DNA of 12,481 nucleotides. Origin: an uncultured Collinsella sp. (GTDB lineage Bacteria > Actinomycetota > Coriobacteriia > Coriobacteriales > Coriobacteriaceae). Location of the stretch: assembly GCA_902492755.1 (NCBI GenBank), contig CABUNB010000054.1, positions 1 to 12,481 of the forward strand, in the 5' to 3' direction. The notes under the pieces were generated by a model, which made no database searches, had not been told where the DNA came from, and saw only the letters and a list, made by a program, of their open reading frames with translations. The translations under genes and the position numbers were made by a program. Of this stretch, positions 1-6,658 are shown in pieces. Position 1 is the stretch's first letter, and every line of letters starts with the position of its first letter.

Positions 1-1
1 A

Positions 2-24
2 GGAAAGCACTTAATGTGCTTTCC
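2..24. terminator. Hairpin, probable terminator of an upstream gene
   Basis: A perfect 9-bp stem (GGAAAGCAC at 2-10 with GTGCTTTCC at 16-24) closes a five-base loop TTAAT. It lies at the window edge, before the chaperonin promoter region, so it most likely ends a transcription unit to the left. The T content after the stem is poor, so terminator function is inferred from stem and position only. Confidence 0.45.
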
Positions 25-122
25 GTCTTGCGCAGGACTGTAGAGCAGCAAACTTCATGCCCTCCGGTCCGCCCCGGGAGCCACCGCTAAGTTATCCCCC
101 GGCATTCAGAAAATCTAAGTGC

Positions 123-141
123 CAAAAAATAAGATTTTTTG
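123..141. promoter_or_regulatory. 19-bp inverted repeat upstream of groES
   Basis: CAAAAAAT (123-130) and ATTTTTTG (134-141) form a perfect 8-bp inverted repeat around AAG. The right arm runs into a TTGACT (139-144) that resembles a -35 box, but no -10 lies at a normal distance from it. The size suits an operator for a dimeric repressor. It does not match CIRCE (TTAGCACTC-N9-GAGTGCTAA) or the HAIR element (CTTGAGT-N7-ACTCAAG). A weak AT-rich terminator is the alternative reading. Confidence 0.35.
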
Positions 142-209
142 ACTCCGTGTTGTATAACCCGCCATTCGTGGGTACCATTCAACGCGTACGCAAACAAAAA
201 GGGTTAATT

Positions 210-228
210 CGCGTGGTATAACCGCGCG
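210..228 (+). promoter_or_regulatory. Candidate groES promoter -10 region inside an inverted repeat
   Basis: TGG-TATAAC (214-222) is a good extended -10 element about 30 bases before the groES start. It sits inside a second 19-bp inverted repeat, CGCGTGGT (210-217) - ATA - ACCGCGCG (221-228), with one G-T mismatch, so a bound repressor would cover the -10. A related GTATAACC occurs at 152-159 and again at 216-223, so there may be two start sites. No good -35 is visible for either box. The call rests on the extended -10 alone. Confidence 0.4.
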
Positions 229-250
229 GCCCAAAAAGGAGGAGACAAGC

Positions 251-544
251 ATGTCGTCTTTGAAGCCGCTTGCAGATCGTGTTCTGGTCAAGCCCGACGA
301 GGCCGAGCAGAAGACCGCTTCTGGTCTGTATATCGCCAGCAACGCTCAGGAGAAGCCGCAGCGCGGCACCATCGTTGCCGTTGGCGCTGGCAAGGTCAAC
401 GACAAGGGTGAGCGCATCCCCATGGACGTCAAGGTCGGTGACGTTGTCATCTACGGTAAGTTCGGTGGCAACGAGGTCAAGGTCGACGGCGAGAAGTATC
501 TGCTGATGCGCGCCGACGACATCTACGCCGTCGTCGAGGCCTAG
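251..544 (+). CDS. groES: Co-chaperonin GroES (Hsp10, 97 aa)
   Basis: This is the 10-kDa co-chaperonin that caps the GroEL cylinder as a heptameric lid and drives release of substrate into the folding chamber in the cytosol. The 97-residue length is normal for the family. Recognisable segments are the N-terminal strand (SSLKPLADRVLVKPDEAEQ), the mobile loop with its hydrophobic contact near SGLYI, and the closing strand with DVVIYGKFGG and EVKVDGEKYLLM. The start is fixed by a strong AGGAGG at 238-243, eight bases before the ATG. groEL follows 96 nt downstream in the same direction, the usual groESL order. The intergenic gap has small hairpins (GACTCG 591-596 with CGAGTC 609-614) but no terminator. 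Identification is secure from the full-length sequence and neighbour. Confidence 0.97.
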   Translation: MSSLKPLADRVLVKPDEAEQKTASGLYIASNAQEKPQRGTIVAVGAGKVNDKGERIPMDVKVGDVVIYGKFGGNEVKVDGEKYLLMRADDIYAVVEA

Positions 545-640
545 TCTCGTCAGAATCTCTGATTCGTCTTTGAACGCGCCCGCCGTATAGGACTCGGAAG
601 CGGCGACGCGAGTCACATTTCTTTTGGAGGATTACCTACC

Positions 641-2278
641 ATGGCAAAGAACATTACGTTCAACACCGATGCCCGCGCTAAGCTCGCCAAGGGCGTCAAC
701 ACCCTGGCCGACGCCGTTACCGTCACCATGGGCCCCAAGGGCCGCTACGTTGCGCTGCAGCGCACGTTCGGTGCCCCGACCATCACCAACGACGGCGTTT
801 CTGTCGCTAAGGAGATTGAGCTCGAGGACAACATCGAGAACATGGGCGCCCAGCTGGTGAAGGAGGTCGCCACCAAGACCAACGACACCGTGGGTGACGG
901 CACCACCACCGCAACCCTGCTCGCTCAGGCCATCGTCAACGACGGCCTGCGCAACGTCGCCGCTGGCGCCAACCCGCTGGCCATCCGTCGCGGCATCGAC
1001 AAGGCCGTCAACGCCGCCGTCGCCGAGATGAAGAAGCAGGCCAAGCCGGTCGAGACCAAGGAGCAGATTGCTTCCGTCGGTACCATCTCCGCCGGTGACC
1101 CCGAGGTCGGCGAGAAGATCGCCGAGGCCATGGAGGTCGTGGGCAAGGACGGCGTCATCACCGTCGAGGATTCCCAGACGTTCGACATCACCATCGACAC
1201 CGTCGAGGGCATGCAGTTCGACAAGGGCTATGTCTCCGCTTACTTCGTCACGGACAACGACCGCATGGAGGCCGTGATGAAGGATCCGTACATCCTCATC
1301 ACCGACCAGAAGATCTCTAGCGTCCAGGACATCATGCCTGTTCTCGAGGCTGTCCAGCGCGCTGGCCGTGGCCTGCTCATCATCGCTGAGGACATCGATG
1401 GCGAGGCTCTGCCCACCCTCGTCCTCAACAAGATCCGCGGCGCCCTCAACGTCTGCGCCGTCAAGGCTCCGGGCTACGGCGATCGCCGCAAGCGCATCCT
1501 CGAGGACATCGCCGTCCTCACCGGTGGTCAGGCTGCTCTGGACGAGCTGGGCGTGAAGGTCGCTGACATCACCGCCGATATGCTCGGTACCGCTAAGTCC
1601 GTCACCATCTCCAAGGACAACACCGTCGTCGTCGGCGGCGCTGGCTCCAAGGAGGCCATCGATGCCCGCATCGCCCAGATCAAGGGCGAGATGGAGAACA
1701 CCACCTCTGACTTCGACCGCGAGAAGCTCCAGGAGCGCCTGGCCAAGCTCTCCGGTGGCGTTGCCGTCATCAAGGTCGGCGCTGCTACCGAGTCCGAGCT
1801 CAAGGAGATCAAGCATCGCGTCGAGGACGCCCTGCAGGCTACCCGCGCTGCTGTCGAGGAGGGCATTGTCGCTGGCGGCGGCGTCGCCTTCATGGACGCT
1901 GCGCCTGCGCTCGATGCTGTCGAGATTGACGACCCCGAGGAGAAGATCGGCGTCGATATCGTCAAGAAGGCTCTGACCGCTCCGGTCGCCACCATCGCCA
2001 AGAACGCTGGCTTTGAGGGCGCTGTCGTGGTCGACAAGGTTGCCGAGCTGCCCGCTGGCCAGGGTCTCAACTCTGCCAACGGCGAGTGGGGCGATATGAT
2101 CGAGATGGGCGTCCTCGACCCCGTCAAGGTCAGCCGCGTTACCCTGCAGAACGCTGCTTCTGTCGCCAGCCTGATCCTCATCACCGAGGCTACCGTCTCC
2201 GATGTGCCCAAGAATACTCAGCTTGAGGACGCTATCGCTGCTGCTACCGCTGGTCAGCAGGGCGGCGGTATGTACTAA
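641..2278 (+). CDS. groEL: Chaperonin GroEL (Hsp60, 545 aa)
   Basis: This is the 60-kDa ATP-driven chaperonin that encloses unfolded proteins in a double-ring chamber with GroES. Full family length and order are present: equatorial domain start (MAKNITFNTDARAKL), the ATP-site TNDGVSVAK with Asp51, GDGTTTAT at 85-92 with Asp86, the apical domain in the middle, and AVEEGIVAGGGVAF in the returning equatorial domain. The conserved GPKGRNV segment reads GPKGRYV here (Tyr36). The C-terminal tail is short (GQQGGGMY), with one GGM-like unit rather than the repeated tail of the E. coli protein. A GGAGG at 626-630 precedes the ATG by ten bases. It is the second gene of the groESL operon, and the long palindrome behind it probably ends the transcript. 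Confidence 0.98.
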   Translation: MAKNITFNTDARAKLAKGVNTLADAVTVTMGPKGRYVALQRTFGAPTITNDGVSVAKEIELEDNIENMGAQLVKEVATKTNDTVGDGTTTATLLAQAIVNDGLRNVAAGANPLAIRRGIDKAVNAAVAEMKKQAKPVETKEQIASVGTISAGDPEVGEKIAEAMEVVGKDGVITVEDSQTFDITIDTVEGMQFDKGYVSAYFVTDNDRMEAVMKDPYILITDQKISSVQDIMPVLEAVQRAGRGLLIIAEDIDGEALPTLVLNKIRGALNVCAVKAPGYGDRRKRILEDIAVLTGGQAALDELGVKVADITADMLGTAKSVTISKDNTVVVGGAGSKEAIDARIAQIKGEMENTTSDFDREKLQERLAKLSGGVAVIKVGAATESELKEIKHRVEDALQATRAAVEEGIVAGGGVAFMDAAPALDAVEIDDPEEKIGVDIVKKALTAPVATIAKNAGFEGAVVVDKVAELPAGQGLNSANGEWGDMIEMGVLDPVKVSRVTLQNAASVASLILITEATVSDVPKNTQLEDAIAAATAGQQGGGMY

Positions 2279-2304
2279 GGCCGACAAGGTCTAGAACTCC
2301 CACC

Positions 2305-2449
2305 GGGAATCCGGGGGCGTGACGGGGGTTTCTCTCCGGAACGTCCTCGGACATGCAAAGAGGCTCCGCATCGCGCTTCGCGCTGCGGAGCCTCTTTGCG
2401 TCCTGCGGAATGTTCCGGAGAGAAACCCCCGTCACGCCCCCGGATTCCC
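2305..2449. repeat. 145-bp near-perfect palindrome behind groEL
   Basis: The arms 2305-2342 and 2412-2449 are perfect inverted copies over 38 bp (outer ends GGGAATCC and GGATTCCC). They enclose a poorly matched 12-base spacer on each side and then a second perfect 16-bp stem, GCAAAGAGGCTCCGCA at 2355-2370 with its complement at 2384-2399. That stem is followed by a 4-bp CGCG/CGCG stem with loop CTT. All pairs share one centre at 2377. Nothing in it looks protein-coding; apparent reading frames on the two strands mirror each other. No flanking target duplication is visible. Confidence 0.9.
2355..2399. terminator. Inner hairpin, likely groESL (bidirectional) terminator
   Basis: A 16-bp perfect stem (2355-2370 with 2384-2399), closed by CGCG-CTT-CGCG, begins 77 bases after the groEL stop. 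The stem runs from GCAAAG to CTTTGC, the shape of a bidirectional rho-independent terminator with its A and T tracts inside the stem. The T tract is only three bases, so efficiency is uncertain. It is the only plausible end for the groESL message before the next promoter. Confidence 0.55.
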
Positions 2450-2633
2450 TGCGTTTACGGCCTTGAGGTCGGCGTGGGCGGAGGACTTGGTTGTTGGGAA
2501 TACGTGTCCCGATCGCTGTTTCGCGCTTTGCGCGAAAAGCGCGCTACTTTGGGATGGGTGGGGGACGTGGTTGTTGCGGCAACTGATCCCCGCCACAAAT
2601 TACCTTTGGCATACTTGCGCGAAAGTCTACTGG
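2450..2633 (+). other. Non-coding stretch before the flavin operon, with hairpin and direct repeat
   Basis: No credible gene is visible between groEL and ribU (2279-2845). Apart from the palindrome, promoter and riboswitch listed separately, this part holds a strong hairpin at 2514-2541 (CGCT-g-TTTCGCGC, loop TTT, GCGCGAAA-AGCG). It also holds an imperfect 26-base direct repeat, 2471-2496 and 2551-2576, best conserved in GGAC-TGGTTGTTG at 13 of 14 positions. The hairpin lies between the two copies. No function can be assigned. Confidence 0.5.
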
Positions 2634-2642
2634 TGCTACACT
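2615..2642 (+). promoter_or_regulatory. Promoter of the flavin (ribU) operon
   Basis: TGC-TACACT at 2634-2642 is an extended -10 element (TGn plus 4 of 6 matches). TTGCGC at 2615-2620 can serve as a weak -35 with a 16-bp spacer. Initiation would fall near 2649, just ahead of the riboswitch P1 stem at 2651, which is where a riboswitch promoter is expected. Confidence 0.55.
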
Positions 2643-2650
2643 TGCAATTG

Positions 2651-2833
2651 CTGTTTCAGGGCGGGGTGGAATTCCCCACTGGCGGTAAATCGGGCGGTGC
2701 CAAAGGGGTGCCGTGGCGCAGGCGAGGCGTCTGCGATCGAGCCGATGAGTCCGCGACCCGTGTGTGCGTTGGTTCGCATGCCGGCTGAACTGGTGAGATC
2801 CCAGTACCAACGGTTAGAGTCCGGATGAAAGAG
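2651..2833 (+). promoter_or_regulatory. FMN riboswitch (RFN element)
   Basis: The conserved RFN blocks occur in order: CAGGGCGGGGTG, AATTCCCCACTGGCGGT, AGTCCGCGACCCG, CTGGTGAGATCCCAG, and AACGGTTAGAGTCCGGATG. P1 pairs CTGTTTCA (2651-2658) with TGAAAGAG (2826-2833), with one mismatch. P2 pairs GGGG 2663-2666 with CCCC 2674-2677, and another arm pairs CTGG with CCAG around GTGAGATC. The aptamer class binds flavin mononucleotide and lowers expression when FMN is plentiful. No terminator lies between P1 and the ribU start, and the 3' P1 strand touches the ribosome binding site (GAGG at 2831-2834, AGGTG at 2836-2840). Control is therefore probably at translation initiation. The gene identity downstream agrees. 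Confidence 0.95.
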
Positions 2834-2845
2834 GCAGGTGATCTT

Positions 2846-3436
2846 ATGTCTGAACAGTCGCAGCATATCCATTTTGAGAACACGAATAGGTGGAGCACCA
2901 AACAGCTCGTTACCATGGCGCTGATGTGTGCCTTGGGCGCGTTGTTTATGTATGTGCAGCTACCCATCCTTCCCTCGGCGCCGTTTTTGACGTATGACCC
3001 GTCGCTGGTGCCGGCGATGGTGTGCGGTTTTGCGTATGGCCCTGGCGCCGGCACTGCTGTTGCCGCCATGGCGATCGTTATCCATGCGCTCACCACGGGT
3101 GACTGGGTCGGTGCGCTTATGAACCTGGTGGCTACGCTGGGTTATATTCTGCCCGCGGCTATCGTCTACCAGAAGATGCATACCTATAAGGGTGCCGTGA
3201 TTGGCCTAGCGCTCGGCGTCATTGCCGCTACGGCGTTGTCTATGGTCGCAAACCTTACCATTGGTGTTTGGTTCTGGTATGGCTCGGTCGATGTGATCGC
3301 CCCGCTCATGATTCCTGCCGTTCTGCCGTTCAACCTTATCAAGACCGTCCTTAACTCGGTGTTGACGCTTGCGGTGTACAAGGCGGTCTCCAACCTCATC
3401 ACGCCTAAAAAGGACCAGGTCAAAGGCCGCGCATGA
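2846..3436 (+). CDS. ribU: Riboflavin ECF transporter S component RibU (196 aa)
   Basis: This is the membrane substrate-binding subunit of an energy-coupling-factor importer, which captures riboflavin for uptake. The protein has about six hydrophobic segments (from roughly residues 20-40, 52-80, 90-108, 115-140, 148-165 and 165-185). It has RibU-type features: LTYDPSLVPAMVCGFAYGP at 48-66 and the C-terminal LPFNLIKTVLNS at 160-171. The start chosen is the ATG at 2846, five bases after AGGTG. An in-frame ATG at 2825 lies inside the conserved riboswitch core and is unlikely to be used. The stop overlaps the next ATG as ATGA, implying translational coupling to the ATPase. The FMN riboswitch leader strongly supports riboflavin as substrate. 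Confidence 0.93.
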   Translation: MSEQSQHIHFENTNRWSTKQLVTMALMCALGALFMYVQLPILPSAPFLTYDPSLVPAMVCGFAYGPGAGTAVAAMAIVIHALTTGDWVGALMNLVATLGYILPAAIVYQKMHTYKGAVIGLALGVIAATALSMVANLTIGVWFWYGSVDVIAPLMIPAVLPFNLIKTVLNSVLTLAVYKAVSNLITPKKDQVKGRA

Positions 3437-5337
3437 TTGAGTGTCGGGGCGTTTCCTTTAGCTATGACGGTGCCGTACCGGCACTCGACGGCGTCGATCT
3501 GAACATCGAGGACGGGGAGTTTTTCTGCATCCTCGGTGGCAATGGGTCGGGCAAGTCGACGTTTGCCAAGCATCTGAATGCACTGTTGCAGCCCGATGCG
3601 GGCGCGGTACGCATCAACGGCATGGATGCGTCCGACCCCGAGCTGGTCTACGACATTCGTTCGACCGCGGGCATGGTATTCCAGAATCCCGAAGACCAGC
3701 TGGTGGCAACGCTTGTCGAAGATGACGTTGCGTTTGGTCCCGAAAACCTTGGCGTGCCATCGACGCAAATTGCGCAGCGCGTACGCGAGGCGCTGAAGGG
3801 CGTGGGTCTGGTGGGCTTTGAGCGCCATGAGACCCATGCACTTTCGGGTGGCCAAAAGCAGCGCGTGGCGCTTGCCGGTGTGCTCGCCATGGAACCGCGC
3901 GTGCTCATATTGGACGAGGCTTCTTCGATGCTCGATCCGCGTGGACGCAAGGGCCTCATGAAGGCTTGCCACGCGTTGCACGATCGCGGCATGACTATCG
4001 TGATGATTACGCACTTTATGGAAGAGGCTGCCGAGGCCGATCGTGTCGCGGTATTTCGGGCGGGGCGCGTTGCCATGCTCGGTACGCCCGAGGAAATCTT
4101 GACACGGGCGGACGAACTTGCGCAGCTCAACCTGGATATGCCGGCGTCGTGCTGCTTGGGCATGGAGCTTCGTGCGAAGGGCGTGCCCGTTCATGCGCAG
4201 GTGCGCGAGGCGGATATGGTCGCCGAGGTTGTGGAGGCTTATGCCGAGCGAAGTGGGGCAGGCACCGTGGGGCAGTCTTCCGCACCCCAATCGGAAATCG
4301 TTGGCGGTACGGTTTCGGCAGACAACGAAGATAACGTACCAGAGCCCGTCATCGAACTATCCCATGTTTCGTACAGTTATTCGCTCAGTCCGCGCGAGCG
4401 CCGCCGCTGGCATAAGCGCTCGGCCACTGCGGGCAAATCGAATAAACAGGCTCTCTGGGGAAACGACCCCAGCAGCCCGTGGGCGCTGCGCGATGTATCG
4501 CTGACGGTGCGTCGCGGCGAGTTCCTGGGCTTAGCAGGTCATACCGGTTCGGGTAAGTCGACGCTGGTCCAGCATCTCAACGGTTTGATTCGCCCCCAGG
4601 AGGGATTCGTTCGCGCGCTGGGGCTCGATCTGTCAAACAAGAAAGACGCCGCCGCGGTTAAGGCCAAGGTCGGCGTGGTGTTTCAATATCCCGAGCGTCA
4701 GCTGTTTGCCGAAACCGTGACGCAGGACGTGGCGTTTGGCCCGCACAACCTTGGCTTGCCGCAAGATGAAGTCGACCGTCGCGTCGAGTCGTCGCTCTCG
4801 CGCGTGGGCCTCGACCTTTCCACGGTCGGCGACAAGAGTCCCTTTGAGCTTTCGGGCGGTCAGCAACGGCGTGTGGCATTCGCCGGTGTGCTCGCCATGG
4901 AGCCCGAAGTCCTGGTGCTCGATGAACCCATGGCGGGGCTCGATCCGGCTGCGCGCAGGGATTTCCTTGAGCTTATCGATCGACTTCACCGCGATGGCCT
5001 GACCGTTGTCATGGTTTCACACAGCATGGATGACCTGGCCAATTGCTGCGACCGTATCGTCGTAATGAACGAAGGTGCGGTGTTTGCCGAGGGAACCCCC
5101 GCGCAGGTGTTTGCGCATGCCGATGAGCTCAAGTCGATCGGCTTGGGCGTACCTGCTGCTCAGCGCATGGCGTTGGCGCTCGCGGAGGCGGGCGTGCCGC
5201 TGCGTTGCGGCGGGCTCTATACGGTTGAGTCGCTGGCCGACGAGCTGGCAGATTTGCTGATCGGTCGCTCAGACGGTCCTTCTAACGTCGCGGACATTGC
5301 TAAATCCAAGACGGTCGCGCGAGAGGAGGGCTGCTAA
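3433..5337 (+). CDS. ecfA: Fused ECF transporter ATPase, two ABC domains (EcfA-EcfA', 634 aa)
   Basis: This cytosolic motor subunit powers ECF-type uptake by ATP hydrolysis. Both ATPases, usually separate proteins, are in one chain. Domain 1 has Walker A GGNGSGKST (35-43), Q-loop Gln84, signature LSGGQ (137-141), Walker B LILDE with Glu162, and switch His194. Domain 2 has GHTGSGKST (369-377), Gln418, LSGGQ (473-477), LVLDE with Glu498, and His530. Both sets look catalytically complete. A flexible acidic linker at about 271-305 joins them. Domain 2 also carries a basic insertion of about 27 residues (about 318-347) between its YSYS strand and ALRDVSL. The ATG overlaps the ribU stop by 4 nt, and the stop shares one base with the ecfT start. 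It may serve only RibU or also S components encoded elsewhere. Confidence 0.95.
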   Translation: MIECRGVSFSYDGAVPALDGVDLNIEDGEFFCILGGNGSGKSTFAKHLNALLQPDAGAVRINGMDASDPELVYDIRSTAGMVFQNPEDQLVATLVEDDVAFGPENLGVPSTQIAQRVREALKGVGLVGFERHETHALSGGQKQRVALAGVLAMEPRVLILDEASSMLDPRGRKGLMKACHALHDRGMTIVMITHFMEEAAEADRVAVFRAGRVAMLGTPEEILTRADELAQLNLDMPASCCLGMELRAKGVPVHAQVREADMVAEVVEAYAERSGAGTVGQSSAPQSEIVGGTVSADNEDNVPEPVIELSHVSYSYSLSPRERRRWHKRSATAGKSNKQALWGNDPSSPWALRDVSLTVRRGEFLGLAGHTGSGKSTLVQHLNGLIRPQEGFVRALGLDLSNKKDAAAVKAKVGVVFQYPERQLFAETVTQDVAFGPHNLGLPQDEVDRRVESSLSRVGLDLSTVGDKSPFELSGGQQRRVAFAGVLAMEPEVLVLDEPMAGLDPAARRDFLELIDRLHRDGLTVVMVSHSMDDLANCCDRIVVMNEGAVFAEGTPAQVFAHADELKSIGLGVPAAQRMALALAEAGVPLRCGGLYTVESLADELADLLIGRSDGPSNVADIAKSKTVAREEGC

Positions 5338-6137
5338 TGGAGGCGTTTTCGTTTGGCAGCTACTATCCCGGCGATAGTGCAATCCACCGCCTGGACCCGC
5401 GAACTAAGTTGCTCTTGGGCTTTGTGTTTCTGATCACGACGCTCACAGTCAGCGGCTTCCGCGGACTGGCCCCGGTCGCAATCTTCGTTGTCCTGATCTA
5501 TACCGTGTCCCGGGTGCCGTTGCGCCGGGTCCTATCATCGATGGCACCATTGCTGGCGATTGTCGTGGTGGTCGCAGTGCTCAACCTGTTTTCCGACCAG
5601 AGCGGGCGCATTCTGTGGCAGCTTGGCTTTTTGCAGATAAGCGAGGGCTCGCTGCATTCCGCCGCCTTTATGGCGTGCCGCCTGAGCTTGATGATGGCCG
5701 GCATGAGCGCCATTACGCTCACCACGCCCACGCTCGACCTCACCGCGGGCTTTGAGCGTCTGCTCGCACCGTTTGCGCGTGTGGGACTTCCTGCACACGA
5801 GCTCGGCATGATTATGGGTATCGCGCTGCGCTTTATGCCGCAGTTTGCCACCGAGATGAAGCAGACGGCCGATGCGCAGGCGAGCCGCGGTGCGCGCGTG
5901 ACGGGAGGCCCGCTCGGCGGCGTGCGTATGCTCGGCAGTGTGGCGATCCCGCTGTTCACGGGTGTGTTCCGCCATGCCGAGACGCTGTCTGCTGCCATGG
6001 ATGCACGCTGCTATCACGGCGAGCAGGGCCGCACGCGCCTGCATGCGCTTGCATTTCGCCGCGGGGATGCGCTGGCTGCGGTGGTGACGGCGCTGCTGCT
6101 CGCGTGTGTCATCGTCATCAACCTTCAACTTGTTTAG
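5337..6137 (+). CDS. ecfT: ECF transporter transmembrane T component EcfT (266 aa)
   Basis: This integral membrane scaffold links the S component to the ATPase pair in ECF importers. Family marks are the N-terminal HRLDPRTKL (17-25), several hydrophobic helices between about 24 and 85 and again 105-130, and a final helix at 246-266. The two coupling-helix motifs that dock onto the ATPases read ASRG (182-185) and ARCY (223-226); the second normally reads ARGY, so Cys replaces Gly. Length is typical. A strong AGGAGGG (5324-5330) lies six bases before the ATG, inside the end of ecfA. With RibU and the fused ATPase it completes an importer encoded by three adjacent, overlapping genes under one FMN riboswitch. 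Confidence 0.93.
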   Translation: MEAFSFGSYYPGDSAIHRLDPRTKLLLGFVFLITTLTVSGFRGLAPVAIFVVLIYTVSRVPLRRVLSSMAPLLAIVVVVAVLNLFSDQSGRILWQLGFLQISEGSLHSAAFMACRLSLMMAGMSAITLTTPTLDLTAGFERLLAPFARVGLPAHELGMIMGIALRFMPQFATEMKQTADAQASRGARVTGGPLGGVRMLGSVAIPLFTGVFRHAETLSAAMDARCYHGEQGRTRLHALAFRRGDALAAVVTALLLACVIVINLQLV

Positions 6138-6167
6138 GCGCGATTCGAGCGCAAGAAAGGGGTCCCT

Positions 6168-6614
6168 ATGACCGACAACGACCGCACGGCTCAGCTTGAG
6201 CGCGCCTGTTCGTATCTCAGGCGCATTCCGGCGTGGTATCTGGCCACGACCGATGTGGCCGATGGACATCAGCCTCGCGTGAGGCCGTTTTCGTTTGCCA
6301 TGGTCGATGACGGTAAGCTGTGGTTTTGCACGTCGCGCGACAAGGATGTGTGGGCGGAGCTGAGTGCGAATCCCAAGTTCGAGCTCTCGGGCTGGAAGCC
6401 GGGGGAATGTTGGATCGTGTTAACTGGCGAGGCCGCGCTCGAGGACGATGCGGTGGTGAGCGACCGCGTTCGCGAAGCAGGCTTTAAGCACATGGTGGGC
6501 ATTGGCGAGAATCACGAGAGCGCCAACGACGGTCGCCTTGCGTTTTTCTCGGTCCGCAATATCGTCGCCCGCTTCTGCGATATCGACGGCAGCGAGGAAC
6601 GCCTGGAGCTCTAG
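6168..6614 (+). CDS. Pyridoxamine 5'-phosphate oxidase-family protein, FMN-binding split barrel (148 aa)
   Basis: This small soluble protein of the flavin-binding split-barrel superfamily has no signal peptide or membrane segment. The core PAWYLATT...QPRVRPFSFAMVDDGKLWFCTSRDKDVWAEL spans about residues 22-67. It holds the RPF block and the GKLWF strand, followed by a region that usually contacts the flavin phosphate. Members bind FMN, F420 or haem and include reductases and many proteins of unknown role, so the reaction cannot be stated. True pyridoxine-phosphate oxidase (PdxH) is longer and differs. The start is set by AAAGGGG (6156-6162), five bases before the ATG. It follows ecfT by 30 nt without a terminator and is probably on the FMN-riboswitch transcript, which favours FMN as its cofactor. 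The next gene is a paralogue. Confidence 0.82.
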   Translation: MTDNDRTAQLERACSYLRRIPAWYLATTDVADGHQPRVRPFSFAMVDDGKLWFCTSRDKDVWAELSANPKFELSGWKPGECWIVLTGEAALEDDAVVSDRVREAGFKHMVGIGENHESANDGRLAFFSVRNIVARFCDIDGSEERLEL

Positions 6615-6658
6615 ATCACACAAACCAGACTCTCAAACTGGCTAGTACAGGAGGACAC

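Noticed and set aside
25..120. Possible structured RNA or tRNA end (CCGGGAGCCACCG)
   Set aside because: No cloverleaf, T-arm or known RNA core could be built on either strand.
632..2287. 551-codon open frame on the minus strand across groEL
   Set aside because: It exactly shadows groEL; the composition (Leu, Asp, Gly, Val repeats) is that of a reverse-complemented GC-rich gene, with no family features.
2319..2828. Open frame of 169 codons through the palindrome and riboswitch
   Set aside because: Its start lies in the palindrome, and a mirror frame with the same N terminus exists on the other strand. The rest covers the FMN riboswitch, so it is not a gene.
2825..2845. Upstream in-frame ATG for ribU
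   Set aside because: It lies in the conserved GTCCGGATGAAAG end of the riboswitch and has no ribosome binding site; ATG 2846 follows AGGTG.
3184..4290. Long minus-strand open frame over ribU and ecfA
   Set aside because: The + strand has clear ABC ATPase motifs; the antisense product has no recognisable domains or good ribosome binding site.
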